Shown: positions 33,343 to 40,778 of the stretch, one piece after another | Layout of the letters: each line of letters begins with the position of its first letter | How positions within the stretch are numbered: the stretch's first letter is position 1 | Source: UBA1429 sp964482225 | GTDB lineage: Bacteria > Chloroflexota > Anaerolineae > UBA1429 | Length of the DNA stretch: 64,000 nucleotides | Direction: 5' to 3' | Assembly: GCA_964482225.1 (NCBI GenBank) | Contig: CAYZWT010000003.1 | Span: 100,603-164,602, forward strand | The notes under the pieces: generated by a model | The model's database searches: none | Told to the model about the DNA's origin: nothing | The model's input: only the letters and a program-made list of their open reading frames with translations | Program-made: the position numbers and the translations under genes

Positions 33343-34068
33343 TTACGGGTTGCAGCGCTGGCAGGGCCGGTAGCCCTGGTGGATCGCCTCTTCGCGCGAG
33401 GGTAGGCAGACCTTGTTGTGCTCGGCCATCTGCCGCACGCTGCTGCACCCGGCCCTGTGAAACACCCCCGTGTTCCGGTTGCCGATGTAGGGGCAATCGT
33501 CTGTGACGGGCACTGTGGGCGTGGCAGGCACAGGCGTGGGGGTGGCGGTTGTCGTCGGCGCAGGCGTCTCTGTCGGCGTGGGCGTCTCGGTGGGCAACGC
33601 GGTCTCTGTGGCCGTGGGGCTGGGCGTGCGGGTGGCCGTCCGGGTTGGCGATGGCGTGGCGGTGGGTGTCGGCGAGGCCGTGTCGGTCGGCGCGGGCGTC
33701 GGCGTGGCCGTCTCCGTTGGTGGGGCTGTCGGCGTTGCCGATGCGGTGGCCGTCGGCGTGGCGGGCGCGGTGGCCGTGAGCGAGAGGGTTGCGCCATCAC
33801 CGGCGCACCCCAGCAGCGTTAGGGTGAGCAGCGCAGAAGCGACGGCGGCCAACAAGAGGCATCCGCAGCCGGAGCGGGCAGTGGCCCCGGCGCGGCGGCC
33901 TCCGCCCCCGGTGAGAATGCGACCGACCTTGCGCTGTATACCCGCCCGCGTGGTGGGGATGCCCGTCGCCCTGGCCAGGCGCTGGTGCGCGCGGGTCGCG
34001 CCCAGGGCGCGCTTCCACCAAGAAGACAATCCTGGGATGCCGGTGTTGGTGCGCCGCCGCTTTGCCAT
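33343..34068 (-). CDS. Membrane-anchored Thr/Pro-rich protein with Ada-type zinc domain
   Basis: 241 residues. A basic N-terminus (about 65 residues, Arg-rich) leads to one hydrophobic segment (LLLAAVASALLTLTLLGCAG, about 70-89) that could be a signal anchor, with a possible lipobox Cys at its end. A stalk of some 90 residues is almost only Thr, Pro, Ala, Ser and Glu. The C-terminal 45 residues (YIGNRNTGVFHRAGCSSV...YRPCQRCNP) match the small zinc-binding fold of Ada/thermonuclease-associated domains, with four Cys. It is probably displayed outside the membrane; the ligand is unknown. Confidence 0.75.
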   Translation of the reverse strand: MAKRRRTNTGIPGLSSWWKRALGATRAHQRLARATGIPTTRAGIQRKVGRILTGGGGRRAGATARSGCGCLLLAAVASALLTLTLLGCAGDGATLSLTATAPATPTATASATPTAPPTETATPTPAPTDTASPTPTATPSPTRTATRTPSPTATETALPTETPTPTETPAPTTTATPTPVPATPTVPVTDDCPYIGNRNTGVFHRAGCSSVRQMAEHNKVCLPSREEAIHQGYRPCQRCNP

Positions 34069-34173
34069 CCGAACCCTCCTTGAGCGTGGCCATGACCGAG
34101 GGGCCGCACTCTCACCGGCATTCTAGCCGGATCATCGCAGGGCGCAACCCCTTCCGGGCCGCCCGGGGTCTTT

Positions 34174-35004
34174 TTACAGGCAATGGCCTCCCGAGACCTT
34201 GATCACCTGGCCCGTCAGCCAGGAGGCCCGTTCTGAGGCCAGAAAGAGGATGGTCTCGGCGATGTCTTCCGGCGTGCCCAGCCTGCCGGCGGGGATCGCA
34301 TCCAGCAGGCGGGCCTCGGCCTGGGCGTCCAGCCAGCCGCTCTGGGTGGGGCCGGGGGCCACGGCGTTGACCGTGATGCCCAGGGGCGCCGCCTCGATGG
34401 CGACGCTGCGGGTGAACGCCTCCACTGCCGCTTTGCTGGCGCCATAGGTGATCTGGCCCGCAAAGACCTGGGCGGCGTCGGTGCTCAGGTTCACGATGCG
34501 GCCCCAGGTTGCGCCCCGCGCCCGGTGGCGCGCCACAAACGCCGCTATCAACAGCGCCGTGGCGCGGGCGTTGACGCCAAAAGTGCGGTCGAACACGCCC
34601 GCCGTCAGATCGTGGATGGTGTCCTGGGGTTCGTAATGGGCGGCATTGTTCACCAGGATCTCCACCGGCCCCAGGGCGGCCTCTGCCCGGTCGAACAGGC
34701 GAGGCGCGTTGGCGGCGTTGGTCAGGTCGCACTCCCAGGCCTCGGCCACGCCCCCGGCCGTGCGGATCTCGGCCAGCAGCGCATCGGCATTCTCGGCCCG
34801 CCGCCCGTGATAGTAGGCCAGCCCCGGCTCTTGGGCCGCCTGCGCCTCTTGCGGCGAGATGTCGTGCCCTCGCGGGTCGAGCCGCCAGTAGTGGATGAAC
34901 ACCCGCGCCCCCTGGGCGGCCAGGGCGTGGGCCGTGGCCGCGCCGATCCCATGCTGTGCGCCCGTCACCAACGCCACCCGTCCTTGTAGCCCCAGGTCGA
35001 ACAT
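34174..35004 (-). CDS. Short-chain dehydrogenase/reductase
   Basis: 276 residues. NAD(P) site TGAQHGIGAATA near 14, NNAAHY near 95, catalytic Ser in NLSTDAAQ, and TYGASKAAVEAF (YxxxK) near 178. A Ser/Asn-rich end with TGQVIKVSGGH is typical. An insertion after the second strand (about 40-65) is somewhat longer than usual. AGAGGAA precedes ATG 35004. It is the last gene of a three-gene minus-strand operon with another SDR and a DapA-like enzyme. The substrate is unknown, probably a sugar or sugar acid. Confidence 0.88.
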   Translation of the reverse strand: MFDLGLQGRVALVTGAQHGIGAATAHALAAQGARVFIHYWRLDPRGHDISPQEAQAAQEPGLAYYHGRRAENADALLAEIRTAGGVAEAWECDLTNAANAPRLFDRAEAALGPVEILVNNAAHYEPQDTIHDLTAGVFDRTFGVNARATALLIAAFVARHRARGATWGRIVNLSTDAAQVFAGQITYGASKAAVEAFTRSVAIEAAPLGITVNAVAPGPTQSGWLDAQAEARLLDAIPAGRLGTPEDIAETILFLASERASWLTGQVIKVSGGHCL

Positions 35005-35020
35005 GATTCCTCTCCCCGGC

Positions 35021-35764
35021 TCAGCCCATGTACATACCGCCGTTGATATCCAACACCACGCCGGTGATATAGCTGGCCAAGGGCGAGGCCAAAAAGAGCA
35101 CGGCGTTGGCCACGTCCTCGGGCGTCCCGATGCGCCGCAGCAACGCCTGCTGGGCGAACTCGCTCTCGCGCCCATCCAGCAGGCCCAGCACCGTCTCGCT
35201 GCCGATGATCCCCGGCGCGATGGCGTTGACCGTGATGCCATAGGGGCCGCACTCTTTGGCCAGGGTGCGCGTCACGCCGATCAGACCCGCCTTGGAGGCG
35301 GCATAGTGCATGCCCGCCTCGATGCCGCCCACCCGCGCCGCCAGCGAGGAAAAGTTGATGACGCGGCTATCGCGGCGGCGCTTGAGGCCCTCGACGAACG
35401 CCCGGCACACCCAGACCGTCCCGCGCAGGTTCACATCCAGCACCCGATCCCATTCCTCCAGGCTGAACCCGGCGACGCCCCGGGCATAGGCCACGATGCC
35501 CGCGTTGTTGATCAAGATGTCCAGATCGCCGATGGCGGCCTGCACCTGGGCGGCCATCGCCAGGATCGCCCCGGGATCGCTCAGATCGCAATGGAACGCC
35601 AGCCCGCCGCAGGCATTGGCCGTCTCTCCGGCGCCCTCCAGGTCAATATCCACCACGGCCACCAGTGCGCCCGCCTCGGCCAGCCGCAAGGCGCAGGCGC
35701 GCCCCAAGCCCCTGGCGCCGCCGGTCAACAGGGCCCGCTTGCCGTCCAGATCAATCCCGATCAT
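35021..35764 (-). CDS. Short-chain dehydrogenase/reductase
   Basis: 247 residues of the classical SDR group. TGGARGLGRACA near 14; DIDLEG after strand 2 has the acidic residue that favours NAD over NADP; NNAGIVAY, NFSSLAARVG, and HYAASKAGLIGVT give the Ser-Tyr-Lys site. It resembles glucose, rhamnose or sorbitol dehydrogenases. It sits 16 bases upstream of the other SDR and 9 bases after the DapA-like gene. Confidence 0.9.
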   Translation of the reverse strand: MIGIDLDGKRALLTGGARGLGRACALRLAEAGALVAVVDIDLEGAGETANACGGLAFHCDLSDPGAILAMAAQVQAAIGDLDILINNAGIVAYARGVAGFSLEEWDRVLDVNLRGTVWVCRAFVEGLKRRRDSRVINFSSLAARVGGIEAGMHYAASKAGLIGVTRTLAKECGPYGITVNAIAPGIIGSETVLGLLDGRESEFAQQALLRRIGTPEDVANAVLFLASPLASYITGVVLDINGGMYMG

Positions 35765-35773
35765 GGGCCCCTC

Positions 35774-36688
35774 CTACAGAGCAAAATACTTGGATACCAG
35801 ATCCAGGGCATAGGCCAACTGGGCCTCGTCCACCTCGTCCAGCACCAGCGGCCCCTGGTTGCGGATGGCCGCGCACGAGACCACGCCGCGCCGCCGCAGC
35901 ACCTCCTTGGCCGAGAGCCAGCCGCCCCGCAGGCTGCTGACCGTGCTCTCCAGCACCATCTTGTCCTTGTGGATCTGGCGCGCGGCCTCGATCTCGCCCA
36001 TCTCTAGCAGTTCCCAGATGCGGACATCCACATCGGCCATGTGGGCGCCGGGCATCGAGCCGCACACGCCGCGCGCATAGTCGGCGATGATATAGCCACA
36101 CTGGCTACCGGAAAAGACCCCCTTGACCGCCGGGCTGTGGGGGGCCAGCACCTCGCTCAGGGCCTGTCCCTTGGGATCCTTTTCCTCTTTGAGATACTGC
36201 ACCAGGGGGATGCGCTCGCACAGCTCCACCACAAAGCTGCCCGGCAGGTTGGAGCCCAGGGGCGGGCTGACGTTCTGGATGAACACGGGCAGCCCCGCGG
36301 CTTCGGCGATGGCCCGGTAGTAGGCCTCGATCAAGGCATGGCTGCCCAGCTTGGTGGCCCAGGGGGGCATGGCGATCACCGCATCGGCGCCGGCGCGGGC
36401 GGCGGCCTCGGCCAGGGCCACCGCCCCGGCCAGGCTGGTATCGGCCACGCCGATCACCACGGGCACCCGTCCGGCGGCCACGTCCACGGCCCGCCGCATG
36501 CCCTCGACGCGCTCGGGAAAGGCCAGCGCCGTAAACTCGCTGGCCATCACCGGCCATACCAGGCCGTGGGCCCCGGCGCGGATCACCCAATCAAAGGTGC
36601 GCTCCAGGTCGTCCCACAGCAGGTTACCCTCATTGTCAAAGGGGGTGTTGGCGATGACGAAAATGCCTCGGTAGTTGGCGTCAGTCAT
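35774..36688 (-). CDS. Dihydrodipicolinate synthase/N-acetylneuraminate lyase-family aldolase or dehydratase
   Basis: 304 residues, a (beta/alpha)8 barrel. FVIANTPFDNEG is the N-terminal strand; the Schiff-base Lys is in VQYLKEEKDP (near 165); FIQNVSPP holds the loop before it. In sugar catabolism such enzymes cleave or dehydrate 2-keto-3-deoxy acids, fitting the nearby dehydratase and SDRs better than lysine synthesis. Start ATG 36688 has GAGGAGC upstream. First gene of its operon. Confidence 0.85.
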   Translation of the reverse strand: MTDANYRGIFVIANTPFDNEGNLLWDDLERTFDWVIRAGAHGLVWPVMASEFTALAFPERVEGMRRAVDVAAGRVPVVIGVADTSLAGAVALAEAAARAGADAVIAMPPWATKLGSHALIEAYYRAIAEAAGLPVFIQNVSPPLGSNLPGSFVVELCERIPLVQYLKEEKDPKGQALSEVLAPHSPAVKGVFSGSQCGYIIADYARGVCGSMPGAHMADVDVRIWELLEMGEIEAARQIHKDKMVLESTVSSLRGGWLSAKEVLRRRGVVSCAAIRNQGPLVLDEVDEAQLAYALDLVSKYFAL

Positions 36689-36704
36689 TGGCCTTGCTCC
36701 TCGA

Positions 36705-37385
36705 TCATTGTGGTTCCAGAGGCGGCTCATCTGCGCTCGCCAGGATTGCCTCTGCCCAGTCGCAGCCGCCGTGCTCCAGCGGCCAGGGGCAAACATCCAG
36801 GGGATGGCGCATCTCGAAGCCCCAGCGGGTCAACACCCGGTACAGGAGGCACAAGGGCAGCCCCACGACGTTGGCGTAGCAGTCATCCAGGCGGGCCACC
36901 GGCGCAAAACGCCGATTCTGGATGGCATAGCCCCCCGCCTTGTCCAGCGGGTCGCCGCTGTCTGCATAGGCTAGCATCTCTGCCTCGGTATAGTCCCGCA
37001 TGAGCACCTGGGTGCTAGCCAGCGCCGTGCGTCCTTGGCCAGAGGCGGCATGGCGCACCGCAAGCCCGGTCAGCACCCGGTGGCTGCGCCCCCGCAACCG
37101 GCGCAACATCTCTAGCGCCTCGTCAGGCGAGGCCGGCTTGCCCAGCATGGCCTCTCCCAGAGCGACCACCGTATCCGCCGCGATCACCAGGGCATCAGGC
37201 GCATCCTGGGCTACGACGGCGGCCTTGGCGCGGCTCAGGCGCAGGGCCAGCGCCTCGGGCGTTTCGCCGGGTAGCGGCGCTTCGTCCACGACGGCGGGCC
37301 GCACGGCAAAGGCCAGCCCCAGCGCCGCCAGCAGCTCGCGCCGACGAGGCGATTCCGAGGCCAGGATGATGTCCGGCTGTGGCAT
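36705..37385 (-). CDS. maf: Maf-family nucleotide pyrophosphatase
   Basis: 226 residues. ILASESPRRRELLAALG is the Maf signature near the N-terminus, then IAADTVVALGEAMLGKP and DPLDKAGGYAIQ complete it. Members hydrolyse dTTP, UTP or modified nucleotides and are linked to septum inhibition. ATG 37385 matches the family start, 5 bases after the trxB-like stop. A C-terminal extension of about 30 residues (with PWPLEHGGCDW) is beyond the usual end. Confidence 0.92.
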   Translation of the reverse strand: MPQPDIILASESPRRRELLAALGLAFAVRPAVVDEAPLPGETPEALALRLSRAKAAVVAQDAPDALVIAADTVVALGEAMLGKPASPDEALEMLRRLRGRSHRVLTGLAVRHAASGQGRTALASTQVLMRDYTEAEMLAYADSGDPLDKAGGYAIQNRRFAPVARLDDCYANVVGLPLCLLYRVLTRWGFEMRHPLDVCPWPLEHGGCDWAEAILASADEPPLEPQ

Positions 37386-37390
37386 GGGCG

Positions 37391-38359
37391 TCAGTGCCAG
37401 TCCGGCTGCAGGCGCTCGCGCCCCGAAAGGAATCGCTCCACGGCCCGGGCGGCGATGGCCCCATCTCCGGCGGCCACCACGAGCTGCTTGAGGTGGTTGC
37501 ACAGCAGGTCGCCCACGGCGAAAACGCCGGGGATGTGGGTCTGCATCATCGCGTCCACCTGTAGGCAGCCCCCCTCGCTGCGGGCGATCTGGTCGCCCAC
37601 AAAGCCGGTGATGGGCAGGCGCCCCTGCAAGTAGATGAACACCCCGCTCACAGCGAGCGCCTGCTCCTCTTCGCCGCGAGGCCGGATGCGCACGCCCGTG
37701 ACCTCGTCCTCGCCCAGCACCTCGACAAGGCGCGTGGCCAGGTGTACCGTCACCTTGGGGTGTGCGCCGATCTCCTCGTTCAGGTGCGGGTCGGCCCGCA
37801 GCTCGGGGGTTTGGGCCAGCAGGTGGACATGGCTGGCAAAGCGGGTGAGAAAGAGCGCCTCTTCCACCGCCTCGTTGTGGTTGCCTGCCACGGCCACGAT
37901 CTCATCGCGGAAAAAGGCGCCGTCGCAGGTGGCGCAGTACGAGACGCCGCGCCCCACCAGCCGCTCCTCGCCGGGCGCCTGTTCGCCGCGCCCCATCGAG
38001 CCGGTGGCGATGATGACGGCCCGCCCCTGATAGTAGCCCTGGTTGCCGCTGGCCGACTTGGGTTCGCTACGCAAATCCGATGCAACGATGGAATCCTGCA
38101 CAAAGTGGGCGCCAAAGCCCTGGGCCTGGGCGTGCATGCGCCGCACCAGCTCGTCTCCGGTGATCTCTTCCGGGATGCCGGGATAGTTGACGATGCGTTC
38201 GGCCAAGGAGGCGGCGCCGGTGCCCGCGCCCCGGTGTATGACCAGGGTGCGCAGGCCGGCCCGCGCCGTATAGATGGCGGCGGTAGAGCCGGCCGGCCCC
38301 GCGCCGATGATCAAGACGTCATACGTCTCCTGCATGGCTTGTTCTGGTTCGATGGTCAT
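37391..38359 (-). CDS. trxB: Thioredoxin-reductase-like flavoprotein lacking NADPH motifs
   Basis: 322 residues. FAD motif LIIGAGPAGSTAAIYTARAGL, redox Cys pair in SYCATCDGAFF (near 150), and the second FAD motif GVFAVGDLLCNH are all present. The NADPH-binding GGGDSA is replaced by AGNHNEAVEEA, and the HRRxxxRA phosphate-binding segment by LAQTPELRA. This pattern is known in ferredoxin- or flavin-dependent thioredoxin reductases, so NADPH is probably not the donor. Start ATG 38359 is preceded by TAGGAGAG. No thioredoxin gene is adjacent. Confidence 0.85.
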   Translation of the reverse strand: MTIEPEQAMQETYDVLIIGAGPAGSTAAIYTARAGLRTLVIHRGAGTGAASLAERIVNYPGIPEEITGDELVRRMHAQAQGFGAHFVQDSIVASDLRSEPKSASGNQGYYQGRAVIIATGSMGRGEQAPGEERLVGRGVSYCATCDGAFFRDEIVAVAGNHNEAVEEALFLTRFASHVHLLAQTPELRADPHLNEEIGAHPKVTVHLATRLVEVLGEDEVTGVRIRPRGEEEQALAVSGVFIYLQGRLPITGFVGDQIARSEGGCLQVDAMMQTHIPGVFAVGDLLCNHLKQLVVAAGDGAIAARAVERFLSGRERLQPDWH

Positions 38360-38415
38360 GGGTGCTCTCCTAAGAACAGGCGGCCTGGCCGCCTCGATGT
38401 TGCCGTCTGGCCTGT

Positions 38416-38444
38416 ATGGTACCATGCCCGCGCCCCGCTGTCGA
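38416..38444 (-). promoter_or_regulatory. Promoter TCGACA-17-TACCAT for the trxB-like gene
   Basis: Minus strand -35 TCGACA (38444-38439), 17-base spacer, -10 TACCAT (38421-38416). Predicted start near 38409, leader of about 50 bases. Confidence 0.5.
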
Positions 38445-38469
38445 CACACGCAACATGACGACCGGCGAT

Positions 38470-38525
38470 TTGACAGGCCAAGGCAACGCTACTACTATTT
38501 AGCTGACTGATGATCTGCTAGCTAA
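38470..38525 (+). promoter_or_regulatory. MarR-gene promoter with overlapping dyad operator
   Basis: -35 TTGACA (38470-38475), 17-base spacer, -10 TACTAT (38493-38498). A dyad TTAGCT-N15-AGCTAA (38499-38525) begins directly after the -10 and covers the predicted start (38505). It is a plausible autoregulatory operator for the MarR protein encoded 15 bases further on. Confidence 0.6.
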
Positions 38526-38539
38526 GTAAAAGGAGCTCT

Positions 38540-38992
38540 ATGTCAGAAACCGATAGCAACACGCCCCTTAGCCATCTGGTGCCCCAGGTCTGTCGCTTGC
38601 ACCACACGCGCTCTCAAACGCTGTTCAGTTCCATTGGGTTGCATCGCGGGCAGCCTTTTCTGTTGAGTGTGCTGTGGGCAGAAGAGGGCCTGGCCCATTC
38701 CGAACTGGCCGCTCGTATGCACGTCACTCCGGCCACCATCACCAAGATGCTGCAACGCATGGAGGACTCGGGGTTTGTGCACCGGGAGCCCGATCCGGAT
38801 GACCAGCGCGTCTCGCGGGTCTACCTCACCGAGCATGGCCGCGTCGTTCGCCAGCGGGTCGCCGATATGTGGCAGACCCTGGAGAACGAGGCTTTCGACG
38901 GCCTTTCGGGGGAGGAGCAGGAGACGCTGCGCGAACTGATGGCCCGCGTACGTGACAACCTATCACGAGCCAACGGCGACTCGTCCAATTGA
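38540..38992 (+). CDS. MarR-family transcriptional regulator
   Basis: 150 residues. The winged helix has SELAARMHVTPATITKMLQRMEDSGFVHREPDPDDQR (about 55-93), the typical recognition helix and wing with the D-x-R motif. The termini form the dimer. AAAAGGAG precedes the ATG. It is the first gene before two ABC half-transporters (40-base gap), the usual arrangement for a repressor of a drug exporter. The inducer is unknown. Confidence 0.9.
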   Translation: MSETDSNTPLSHLVPQVCRLHHTRSQTLFSSIGLHRGQPFLLSVLWAEEGLAHSELAARMHVTPATITKMLQRMEDSGFVHREPDPDDQRVSRVYLTEHGRVVRQRVADMWQTLENEAFDGLSGEEQETLRELMARVRDNLSRANGDSSN

Positions 38993-39032
38993 ACCGAAAC
39001 TGCGAATCACAAGGAGACCTACTGGAGGAAGT

Positions 39033-40778
39033 ATGCAACTGATCCGACGGCTCTTGCCGTACCTGCGCCCTTATTGGAGAGAGGCGCTCATCGCTCCGTT
39101 CCTGATGCTGCTCGAAGTGGCCATGGACCTGGCCCAGCCCCGGCTCATGCAGCATATCGTGGATGTGGGCATTGCCCAGCTCGATATGGGCATCGTTTTG
39201 CGCACCGGCGCGCTGATGATCGGCCTGGCCCTGGTGGGGATGATCGGCGGGGTGGGCAACTGTGTGTTGGGCGTGCGCGCGGCCCAAAGCTATGGGGCCG
39301 ACCTGCGCGAAGACCTGTACCGCAAGATCCAATCGCTCTCCTTTGGCAATCTGGATGCGCTGGGCACCGGCGAGCTGGTGACCCGGCTGACCAACGATGT
39401 CACCCAGATCCAAGAGGTCGTGATGATCACCTTGCGCATTCTGGTGCGCTCCCCACTGATGCTGGTGGGCAGCCTGACGATGATGATCATCACCAGCCCG
39501 CGCCTGGCCCTGCTCTTGCTGGCGCTGGTGCCCATCGTGCTGGTGGGCCTTACGATCGTCATCAAGTATGCCCATGCCCTCTTTACCGCTGTGCAAAAGG
39601 CCATTGATGGCATCAATACCGTTGTGCAGGAGAACCTGGCCAGCGTGCGGGTGATCAAGGCCTTTGTGCGCCAGAATCACGAGCGCAAACGCTTTGCGGG
39701 CGCCAATGAGGACCTCACCGCCCGCTCGATCCGCGCCGAACGTACCGTGGCCCTCTTTGGCCCATTCCTGATGATGTCCCTCAACCTGGGCATCGTGGGC
39801 GTGATCTGGTTTGGCGGTGTGGATGTCACCCGTGGAGGCTCTCAGGTGGGGCAGATCATGGCCTCGATCAACTATCTCACCACCACCCTCATGTCGTTGA
39901 TGATGGTGGGCATGCTGCTAACCCGCGTCTCGCGGGCCCAAGCCTCCGCCGAGCGCGTGACCGAGGTGCTGGATAGCGAGCCCGTGGTGGTGGACGCGCC
40001 CGAGGCCGTGGCCGAGCTCTCCGGGCGAGGGCGCGTTGCGCTGGAAGGCGTGGTCTTTTCCTATGGCAGCGACGGCGAAGAGCCGGTGCTGGCCGGAGTG
40101 GATCTGGCCATCGAGCCCGGCCAGACGGTGGCGATCCTGGGGGCCACAGGCTCCGGCAAATCCACCCTGGCCCATCTGATCCCGCGCTTTTACGATGTCA
40201 AGGCGGGCCGCCTGATGGTGGACGGCCTGGATGTGCGCGAAATCCAGCAACAGACCTTGCGCCGCCAGGTGGCCATCGTCATGCAGGAGCCCTTTTTGTT
40301 CAGCGGCACCATTGCCGAGAACCTGCGCTACGGGCGCCCCGAGGCCACCGATGAAGAGGTGATCCTGGCGGCCAAGCTGGCCCAGGCCCATGATTTCATC
40401 ATGTCCTTTCCCGATGGCTATGACACGCTGCTGGGGCAGCGTGGTGTGAACGTCTCCGGCGGCCAAAAGCAGCGCCTGGCCATCGCCAGGGCGCTGGTGA
40501 TGCGCCCCGCCATCTTGATCCTGGATGATAGCACCAGCTCGGTGGATGTAGAGACCGAGGCATTGATCCAGGGCGCGTTGGAAGAGCACCTGAAGGATTG
40601 CACGCGCATCGTGGTGGCCCAGCGTATCAGCACGGTGCTCAATGCCGATAGCATCATCGTGCTGGAGGGCGCCCGCGTGGCGGCCCAGGGTACACACAGT
40701 GAACTGATCCAGAGCAGCCCGATCTATCGTGAAATATATGAATCCCAACTTGGAAATGGAGTAGTTGCGCATGGCTGA
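39033..40778 (+). CDS. ABC exporter half-transporter with degenerate nucleotide site (subunit 1)
   Basis: 581 residues: six membrane helices (about 20-300) then a nucleotide-binding domain. Walker A GATGSGKST and signature VSGGQKQ are normal. The Walker B end is LILDDST, with Asp in place of the catalytic Glu, and the switch segment is VVAQRIS, with Gln in place of His. This is the degenerate-site partner of heterodimeric exporters such as BmrC/D or TM287/288. ATG 39033 has GGAGGA upstream. The stop overlaps the next gene. Confidence 0.92.
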   Translation: MQLIRRLLPYLRPYWREALIAPFLMLLEVAMDLAQPRLMQHIVDVGIAQLDMGIVLRTGALMIGLALVGMIGGVGNCVLGVRAAQSYGADLREDLYRKIQSLSFGNLDALGTGELVTRLTNDVTQIQEVVMITLRILVRSPLMLVGSLTMMIITSPRLALLLLALVPIVLVGLTIVIKYAHALFTAVQKAIDGINTVVQENLASVRVIKAFVRQNHERKRFAGANEDLTARSIRAERTVALFGPFLMMSLNLGIVGVIWFGGVDVTRGGSQVGQIMASINYLTTTLMSLMMVGMLLTRVSRAQASAERVTEVLDSEPVVVDAPEAVAELSGRGRVALEGVVFSYGSDGEEPVLAGVDLAIEPGQTVAILGATGSGKSTLAHLIPRFYDVKAGRLMVDGLDVREIQQQTLRRQVAIVMQEPFLFSGTIAENLRYGRPEATDEEVILAAKLAQAHDFIMSFPDGYDTLLGQRGVNVSGGQKQRLAIARALVMRPAILILDDSTSSVDVETEALIQGALEEHLKDCTRIVVAQRISTVLNADSIIVLEGARVAAQGTHSELIQSSPIYREIYESQLGNGVVAHG

